From positions 1-26,277 of the forward strand of contig JAEZLD010000065.1 in the NCBI GenBank assembly GCA_023415335.1: a stretch of 26,277 bases of DNA, read 5' to 3'. Below the pieces are notes generated by a model. It saw only the letters and a list, made by a program, of their open reading frames with translations. It was not told where the DNA came from and searched no databases. Shown here piece by piece: positions 21,033 through 26,277 of this stretch. The position numbers and the translations under genes were made by a program. Origin of the DNA: Bacillota bacterium (GTDB taxonomy: Bacteria > Bacillota > Clostridia > Clostridiales > Caloramatoraceae). Every line of letters begins with the position of its first letter. Within the stretch, counting starts at the first letter, position 1.

Positions 21033-22172
21033 TTATTTTAAGGTTCCTATTCTTCTTATATGGAAATTAACCTCATATTCTATATCTGCATTTTTAAATT
21101 CATCTTCCCAGCTTTCATATTTTTTATATGCTTTTGGCTGGTATTTTCTCGTGTATTCCTTAAAACCAAGATAATCATACCCTATATCCTGCTGAAAGTA
21201 CTTTGTAGCCTTCTCAAGCTCATCCTTCATCTGCATTTCAACAGCATGCTCTATTTCTTCAATAGTAACTTTATTCATAGCGCTTTTATTTAATACAAAT
21301 TCATCCAAATCCCCCTCAGCCTCTACACTTACCTTAAATCCAAGCTGTCCAGAGGAATTATTAAGCTTCTTTTTTGTTTTACAGTTGTATATGTACACAG
21401 AAAGCTTTTCGTCGTTAAGGTTTACCTGCTGCCTTCCACTGGAGAAGGTGTCTGTTATTATTTTATAGCTCTTCACAACATCCGGTTTCACCTCTGTAAG
21501 GTAGGTATAATCCTTTATAAGTCCCAGCTCATCGACCCTGAAGGTCTGGTTATCCGGCAAAGTTTCAACTATAGGAAGCACACCTGAGCCACCGGAATCC
21601 TTCATGTCATCAATAAGGTTCTCAAGAGATACAGACACAGTTCTAGAAAGTAGCTCTGCATTGTTTAATATGCCGGTTATATGGTCGGTTGTTGAGGTCT
21701 CCAGCTGAGGCTTTATCTCAGTTATCTTGTCAGCATCTTCCTTTGACACCAGCACCCTCATCTGGGTGTTAACACTTGGGTTTCGCTGTATAAAATCAAG
21801 TAGGCCTTTAAAGGCTGCCTCCTGCTTTAGAAATTCCTTGGTGAATATAAGCATCCTTGTCTGCCCAAAGAATGGTACCCTTGAGGTTTCTTCTCCTAAA
21901 AGGCTCATTATCCCTGACATATCCTGCCCCTGTACTATCCTGGAGTAGCCCATGTCCTCACCCTGTCCCTGGGCATGGGGGACTAATATTCCAAAGGTAA
22001 CCTTAAGCTTACCATTTTCAGACGAATCTCCTGTCTTCCCACTGCCATCACCTTTATCTATTATCATGCTGTTTATTATAGCCCTCTGCTCTATCTCTAT
22101 CTTATCCCAGCAGCCTGCTAAGGGAAAAATACAAATCAGAATCATCAAAGCCGAAGCCAGTCTAACCTTCAT
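21033..22172 (-). CDS. gerC: Spore germination protein, Ger(x)C lipoprotein
   Basis: C subunit of a GerA-type germinant receptor, a lipoprotein on the outer side of the spore inner membrane. 379 residues. Signal peptide with lipobox LAGC, lipidated Cys at 21, followed by the signature WDKIEIEQRAII. Then the three-domain Ger(x)C pattern: DMSGIMSLLGEETSRVPFFGQTRMLIF, the central VETLPDNQTFRVDELGLIKDY, and a C-terminal helical domain with YEVNFHIRRIGTL. Its start overlaps the end of gerB by 11 bp, so A, B and C are translationally linked. The spoIIR promoter lies after its stop codon with no clear terminator in between. Confidence 0.94.
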   Translation of the reverse strand: MKVRLASALMILICIFPLAGCWDKIEIEQRAIINSMIIDKGDGSGKTGDSSENGKLKVTFGILVPHAQGQGEDMGYSRIVQGQDMSGIMSLLGEETSRVPFFGQTRMLIFTKEFLKQEAAFKGLLDFIQRNPSVNTQMRVLVSKEDADKITEIKPQLETSTTDHITGILNNAELLSRTVSVSLENLIDDMKDSGGSGVLPIVETLPDNQTFRVDELGLIKDYTYLTEVKPDVVKSYKIITDTFSSGRQQVNLNDEKLSVYIYNCKTKKKLNNSSGQLGFKVSVEAEGDLDEFVLNKSAMNKVTIEEIEHAVEMQMKDELEKATKYFQQDIGYDYLGFKEYTRKYQPKAYKKYESWEDEFKNADIEYEVNFHIRRIGTLK

Positions 22173-23265
22173 TTTTATTCACTTCCTTTCTCTTAAGTTT
22201 CCATGAAAGAAGCACTATAAGTGGCAGTACTAATGTCACGTATCCTCCCAGGTATATGGAGTTCATTTGGGTTATGAAGCCTATCTCAGCCACATTTTCA
22301 CCATACAATGATACTATATAAATAACAGGCAGCACCAGAGGAATAGCATGGCGGCATTCTCTTTGGTTTAATATATCTGCACATATGACCGAAAGACTGT
22401 ATAGCAATGCAACAATGGTAGTAAACACACACAAAAGCCATGTTGCAAGTATAAATGTGTCTGTTCTTTCTATGAAGGCTCCTGGAATTTCCGAAACCTT
22501 TATAAGGTTTACTGTCGGATAAAGCATACTGCTGGTTTCCTTAGCACCAAATTTAGCAATACACATGAGATTTGCAATCAGATTACTTACTACTACGAAC
22601 AGAAGTCCTAAGACTGAGTATTTTGTTACCCTCTTAGGCTTTTTAATGGAAGGATATATTATGAGCAGCAGCTGTATTCCCTCCAATGCAATCGTTGTAT
22701 TAACAATTCCCTTTAAGAAATCCCTGGGAGCGGCTGAGAAAAAGGGCCTGAGATTTGACCAATCCAGATCTCTCGAACTAATCAACATGCATAAAAAAAG
22801 CAGCACTGCTGTGAAAGGGAAAACAATCTCAAAAAACCTGCATATTGGCTCTATTCCTGCCCTTGCCAGAACCACTGCCAGAAGCAGCATGGGAATGACT
22901 ATAAACTCTATGGGCGTCCTTTGAAGAAGGTATACCTTGACAGACTCAGAGAAGGTTCTCGACTCCATGCCTGTATGTACAATTATATATACCACAAATG
23001 GCAGCAATAATATAATAGAAGGTATTTTCCCAAAAGCCATGGAAAGTGTCCCAAAAAGTCCTCTCTCTCTGCTCTTATTACCTGCAAAGCATATAAGCAG
23101 AAGCAATAGAAGATTTATTGCCCCGGATGCAATAATAATAAGCCATCCGTCATTTCCTGCATATTGTGTGGTCATGGAAGGGAGGGATATGATTCCGGCT
23201 CCCAGAATTGCATTTATTACAAATACCATTACCTGATATTCTGATATCCTGTCATTATCCCTCAT
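22162..23265 (-). CDS. gerB: Spore germination permease, GerAB family
   Basis: B subunit of the germinant receptor, an amino-acid permease-like (APC fold) membrane protein that binds the germinant. 367 residues, about ten membrane segments, with N-terminus RISEYQVMVFVINAILGAGIISLPS typical of the family (Gly-rich unwound TM1), and a conserved W-S-N-L-R-P-F motif in the middle. GGAGGAG lies 6 nt before the ATG, within the gerA coding end; it overlaps gerA by 11 bp. The germinant cannot be predicted from the sequence. Order A-B-C matches the classical gerA operon. Confidence 0.95.
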   Translation of the reverse strand: MRDNDRISEYQVMVFVINAILGAGIISLPSMTTQYAGNDGWLIIIASGAINLLLLLLICFAGNKSRERGLFGTLSMAFGKIPSIILLLPFVVYIIVHTGMESRTFSESVKVYLLQRTPIEFIVIPMLLLAVVLARAGIEPICRFFEIVFPFTAVLLFLCMLISSRDLDWSNLRPFFSAAPRDFLKGIVNTTIALEGIQLLLIIYPSIKKPKRVTKYSVLGLLFVVVSNLIANLMCIAKFGAKETSSMLYPTVNLIKVSEIPGAFIERTDTFILATWLLCVFTTIVALLYSLSVICADILNQRECRHAIPLVLPVIYIVSLYGENVAEIGFITQMNSIYLGGYVTLVLPLIVLLSWKLKRKEVNKNEG

Positions 23266-24814
23266 TAGTATCTCCTCCCTGCCTTACCCTGTCAGTAGAA
23301 TTGTATTCCTCAGGTCTTACCCTCATATTTTTCCAAGGAGATCTTACAAAAACAGAATCCTTTAAGTCCTTTAAGGCCAATGGAGCCATAGGTGATAGAT
23401 AGGGAACACCAAAGCTCTTTATTTTGACCAGATGGATTATAAGCCCTATGGTAACAAGCATTATGCCATACAGTCCATAAATAGAGGCTGCTATCATCAT
23501 AATAAACCTTACAAGCCTTGTAGCAGTTGACAGTTCATAATTTGGAATTGCAAAGGTGGCAATTGCAGTAATAGACACAACAATTACCATTATGGGGCTC
23601 ACTACACCAGCCTCAACTGCTGCCTGCCCTATTACAATACCTCCAACTATGCCAATGGTGGAGCCTATGGGCTTAGGCAATCTGACCCCTGCCTCACGCA
23701 GCAGTTCAAAGGTTATTACCATAATAATAGCCTCAATGAATGCAGGAAAGGGCACTCCTTCTCTAGTATTTGCTATGGAAAGCAACAGCCTGTTTGGTAT
23801 TATCTCAGGATTATAAGAAATAAGGGCTATATAAAGGGCTGGGGCAGTAAGGGCCAGTATGAATGCCAAGCTTCTTATATACCTGACAATCGTCACTATA
23901 CCTGGCCTCAGATAATAATCCTCTGCTGACTGCAGCAGGGTATTCAAGGTAGAGGGTACAATAAGTACAAAGGGAGAGTTGTCTACCACTATCCCTACTC
24001 TTCCCTCATACAGTGCAGCTGCTACTACATCAGGTCTTTCAGTGGATTGCACCCGAGGAAAGGGGCTTATTCTCCTGGCATCAATAAACTGCTCTATATA
24101 CCCACTTTCCAAGATAGCATCTATATCTATTTCCTTTATGCGCTTTTCTACAGACTCAAGTGCGCTTTTATCTACAATATCATCTATATACATAAGCGCT
24201 ATATCCGTTTTAGAGCGCACTCCACACTGTGTCTGCTTAACCTTAAGCCTTACATCCCTTATGCGCCTTCTTATAAGTGCAGTATTACTTCTTAAGGATT
24301 CAACAAACCCATCCCTTGGCCCCCTTATAACCATCTCCCCTGAGGGTTCATCAGGTCCTCTTGAGGGCCATGATTTTGTAGAAATTATTATTGCCTTAGT
24401 ATAACCATCAATAAACAGTGCCGTATCTCCTGACAAAACCTGCGTAAGAGAATCCTCCAGTATATCCAGTTCCTTAAAGTCCGAGGCTGCTAAGGCTGAG
24501 CTTTTTATGACCTCATATAATCGGTTCTTTATCTCTTTGTAGTTGGGTTCAACCTCCCTTACTGAAATCATCATTGGCTCTACTACATCACCATTTATGC
24601 GGTCATTATTTGCCATGCCATCAATGAATGCAAGGAACATATGGGTCCCATCAGGTCCTCCTACGTTGAAGTCCCTGAACACCATATCGTTGGCATCCTT
24701 GAAAAGCTCCTTGATAATTGAGATGTTATCATCAATACAGGAGCTTATGGGAGTCTTTTTATCCGGTGTATACTCATAATGCAGCTCTTTTTTATGTCTG
24801 TCAAAAACACTCAT
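23255..24814 (-). CDS. gerA: Spore germination protein, GerA family (A subunit)
   Basis: A subunit of the germinant receptor, forming the ion channel of the complex in the spore inner membrane. 519 residues: soluble N-terminal domain (about 1-300), including MVFRDFNVGG, DSLTQVLSGDTALFIDG, RGPRDGFVESLRSNTALIRRRI (the strongly conserved GerA core) and PFPRVQSTERPD; then the membrane domain (about 310-460) with the signature RLPKPIGSTIGIVGGIVIGQAAVEAG. GGGGG precedes the ATG; the TAG of the preceding small gene overlaps this ribosome-site region, with a 12-bp gap. No frameshift or missing block visible, so the receptor appears intact. Confidence 0.96.
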   Translation of the reverse strand: MSVFDRHKKELHYEYTPDKKTPISSCIDDNISIIKELFKDANDMVFRDFNVGGPDGTHMFLAFIDGMANNDRINGDVVEPMMISVREVEPNYKEIKNRLYEVIKSSALAASDFKELDILEDSLTQVLSGDTALFIDGYTKAIIISTKSWPSRGPDEPSGEMVIRGPRDGFVESLRSNTALIRRRIRDVRLKVKQTQCGVRSKTDIALMYIDDIVDKSALESVEKRIKEIDIDAILESGYIEQFIDARRISPFPRVQSTERPDVVAAALYEGRVGIVVDNSPFVLIVPSTLNTLLQSAEDYYLRPGIVTIVRYIRSLAFILALTAPALYIALISYNPEIIPNRLLLSIANTREGVPFPAFIEAIIMVITFELLREAGVRLPKPIGSTIGIVGGIVIGQAAVEAGVVSPIMVIVVSITAIATFAIPNYELSTATRLVRFIMMIAASIYGLYGIMLVTIGLIIHLVKIKSFGVPYLSPMAPLALKDLKDSVFVRSPWKNMRVRPEEYNSTDRVRQGGDTNEG

Positions 24815-24826
24815 GGAAACAACCCC

Positions 24827-25039
24827 CTAATCTTTTATTATTAAAGATGTAATATAAAGACCTATGCCCAGTGCTGCGTAAACATATCCCGCAATCCTGG
24901 AAAGTCTGGCTTCCTTTTTAAGTCCCTTTTTTCTGAAGCTTCTCCAGTCTATAAACAGAAGAATATAGGCTGAAACGAGAAAAAACAGCAGTACATAAAT
25001 GTCGTAAATATCCCTAAAAAAATGGAGTATCCATGCCAT
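24827..25039 (-). CDS. Small two-helix membrane protein heading the germination operon (GerD-subunit-like candidate)
   Basis: 70 residues from the ATG at 25039. Two hydrophobic segments, about 11-30 and 48-67, flank a very basic loop (RSFRKKGLKKEARLSR), so the loop is probably cytoplasmic. I chose 25039 because AGGTGAT lies 7 nt upstream; an in-frame ATG at 25093 has no ribosome site and would add 18 residues. It is first in the operon, 12 bp before gerA. Size, topology and location resemble the small D proteins reported in some Bacillus germinant-receptor operons that modulate receptor function; whether it is homologous cannot be told by eye. Note that the unrelated Bacillus lipoprotein GerD is a different protein. 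Confidence 0.75.
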   Translation of the reverse strand: MAWILHFFRDIYDIYVLLFFLVSAYILLFIDWRSFRKKGLKKEARLSRIAGYVYAALGIGLYITSLIIKD

Positions 25040-25108
25040 ATATAAAATCACCTGCCTAACTTTATATATTAATTTCTGCAGAATGCTCCTCATTTATTCA
25101 AACTACAG

Positions 25109-25138
25109 TCATATGGTTTATAAGCTGATGTTATATTA
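25109..25138 (-). promoter_or_regulatory. Possible sigma-G promoter of the germination operon
   Basis: Minus strand TAATA (25134-25138; consensus GHATR, one mismatch), 18-bp spacer, CATATGA (25109-25115; consensus CATNHTA, one mismatch). Germinant receptor operons are normally sigma-G controlled. With this start the ATG at 25039 would have a leader of about 60 nt. Confidence 0.35.
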
Positions 25139-25154
25139 GTAAACTCAACACTTC

Positions 25155-25194
25155 AAAAATAAAGCCAGAGTGCCGACTTAATCAGCACTCTGGC
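25155..25194 (-). terminator. Intrinsic terminator after the PHP gene
   Basis: GCCAGAGTGC (25185-25194, minus reading) pairs perfectly with GCACTCTGGC (25164-25173) around an 11-nt loop, followed by TTTATTTTT. It lies 20 nt after the stop codon. Confidence 0.92.
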
Positions 25195-25214
25195 GGGACC
25201 CCTGCTATGAAATT

Positions 25215-25997
25215 CTATGACAGATTTCTCTTTGGACTTTTTATTTCTGCAAAATCAACCACCTTAAGGTTTAACCTCTCTGCCATAGACTCTGCTTTAG
25301 AAAAAAGCATACGGTCAATTATATGCCTTGCCTCATGGGCATCGCAGCCTATAATTACATCATTGCCCACCCTGCTGGCAATCTTAAAAAATCTCTCTCT
25401 CGGATAGCACTTATTGTCCTCCATCCCCAGCAGGTTAAATTCTAAAGGCATGCTGTATTTAAGTGCTGCCCTACAGAGCCTTTCCATATTTTCGTCATAG
25501 ATGCCATCATCATAAGCATAGTTTATTATATCTGGATGAGCAAAGTAGGTAAAAACCCCTGTTGCCATACCCTCTATGCACTGGTCCACATATTGCTTCA
25601 GAATATTCTTGTCATAATTTTCCTTGCCTATGTACTGGTATTTTGGACCGTTTCCCAAATAGTGCTGTCCCAAAATCAGATAGTCATAATCATAAGGCTT
25701 TAGCATATTTAGCATGTCCTCAAAAACATCGGAATAATATTCTGCCTCAAAGCCCACTAATATTTTTATTTGACTCTCATATTCCTTTTTTAGCTTAAGA
25801 AGGGTTTCAACGTAGTCAGTAAGAAGCTCAGGCTTCATTCGTATTGGAGAATACCACCCATCCTTATATGGCATTGGTACATGGTCTGAAAATCCAAGCA
25901 CCTGAAGTCCTTCCTTAATTGCATTTTCAATATACTCCCTCTCAGTGCCATAAGCATGGTTGCACCTGAAGGTATGTGTGTGATAATTTGCTTTCAT
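25215..25997 (-). CDS. PHP-domain phosphoesterase (HisJ-type histidinol-phosphatase family)
   Basis: 260 residues, a single PHP (polymerase and histidinol phosphatase) domain with a trinuclear metal site. All ligands are visible: HTH at residues 6-8, His14 in RCNHAYG, GFSDHVPMP, GFEAEYY, LGQHYL, FAHPDI and GCDAHEA. Overall pattern matches class III histidinol-phosphatases (HisJ/HisK), which convert histidinol phosphate to histidinol, but no other histidine genes are near and many PHP proteins hydrolyse other phosphates, so the substrate is open. GAGG lies about 8 nt before the ATG. Monocistronic, ended by a strong terminator. Confidence 0.9.
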   Translation of the reverse strand: MKANYHTHTFRCNHAYGTEREYIENAIKEGLQVLGFSDHVPMPYKDGWYSPIRMKPELLTDYVETLLKLKKEYESQIKILVGFEAEYYSDVFEDMLNMLKPYDYDYLILGQHYLGNGPKYQYIGKENYDKNILKQYVDQCIEGMATGVFTYFAHPDIINYAYDDGIYDENMERLCRAALKYSMPLEFNLLGMEDNKCYPRERFFKIASRVGNDVIIGCDAHEARHIIDRMLFSKAESMAERLNLKVVDFAEIKSPKRNLS

Positions 25998-26277
25998 GTT
26001 ATACCTCTTATCCAGTTATATAGTATGTATAGCTATTGCTTCACTAATATTATAGTACACTAATTATCCCTCTGCATTATACAGTGGATGTTTTTATTAT
26101 TTTACTCGCGTGAAAGTCTACTCTTTTTTATACTCTTATAACATCTCTTCAAATACACATTATATGGTCTTTATTAAAATTTAAAGCCTCACATTTTGTA
26201 TAACACATTTATGTTGTGGAAATACTTGTTATATAATACAAACCAAATGGAGGTTTTTATTATACAAGCTGGTGTAA
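25998..26277. other. Gene-free right end
   Basis: The 280 bp upstream of the PHP gene contain minus-strand TATAAT sequences near 26051 and 26079 without good -35 partners, so I do not call a promoter. On the plus strand, a TATAAT-like box near 26231 and ATGGAGG at 26247-26253 might mark the start of a plus-strand gene beyond the window; only ten codons are visible (MEVFIIQAGV), too few to identify. Confidence 0.3.

Noticed and set aside
23979..24404. Plus-strand open frame of 141 codons
   Set aside because: Antisense to gerA, Ser/Ile-rich shadow frame with no family resemblance.

Overview
The window is an AT-rich chromosomal segment from an endospore-forming, low-GC Gram-positive bacterium, most likely of the Clostridium type; I cannot name a species from it. 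The evidence is spoIIR, a gerA-gerB-gerC-type germinant-receptor operon, an alpha/beta-type small acid-soluble spore protein, strong G-rich ribosome binding sites, and the gene order rho-rpmE-tdk-yqhQ-prmC-prfA ... upp-comEB-tagO-wecB, which is a familiar clostridial housekeeping block. Nearly everything is on the minus strand, so the natural reading order runs from high to low coordinates. Only two genes, at 18867-20072, run on the plus strand.

Region by region, in reading order. (1) 26277-25155: a PHP-family phosphoesterase with its own terminator. (2) 25138-20111: a four-gene germination operon (small two-helix membrane protein, GerA, GerB, GerC), followed by spoIIR with its own sigma-F-like promoter. 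The germination genes are coupled by identical 11-bp stop/start overlaps. (3) 20151-18799: two plus-strand genes, a VOC/glyoxalase-like protein and a metallo-beta-lactamase-fold protein, convergent with spoIIR and divergent from the spore-protein gene. (4) 18598-15910: the spore protein, a PP-loop protein apparently fused to an NFACT-R-like domain, a DUF1934 protein and a UPF0173 hydrolase. (5) 15748-12450: a Cys-rich zinc-ribbon-like protein with a transaldolase, then rho and rpmE, each with a recognisable promoter or terminator. (6) 12429-8641: tdk, yqhQ (DUF1385), prmC and prfA, i.e. thymidine salvage plus translation termination (PrmC methylates the release factor RF1 encoded by prfA). (7) 8624-7618: two unrecognised small membrane proteins. 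(8) 7518-4011: ZIP metal transporter, Sua5/TsaC tRNA modification enzyme, YwlE-type phosphatase, rpiB and upp. (9) 3988-1054: comEB (dCMP deaminase), tagO and wecB; the last two overlap and supply the lipid carrier and ManNAc chemistry for wall-linked glycopolymers. (10) 926-1: the 5' part of an oligopeptide-binding lipoprotein gene, cut by the window edge.

The block is mainly conserved housekeeping plus sporulation and germination. I see no phage, transposon, CRISPR array, tRNA, rRNA or obvious defence system. The least understood contents are the small first gene of the germination operon, the pair of membrane proteins at 7618-8624, the Cys-rich protein beside transaldolase, the PP-loop fusion, and several palindromes at promoters. 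All promoter, operator and structure calls were made by eye and have not been tested by folding or comparison.
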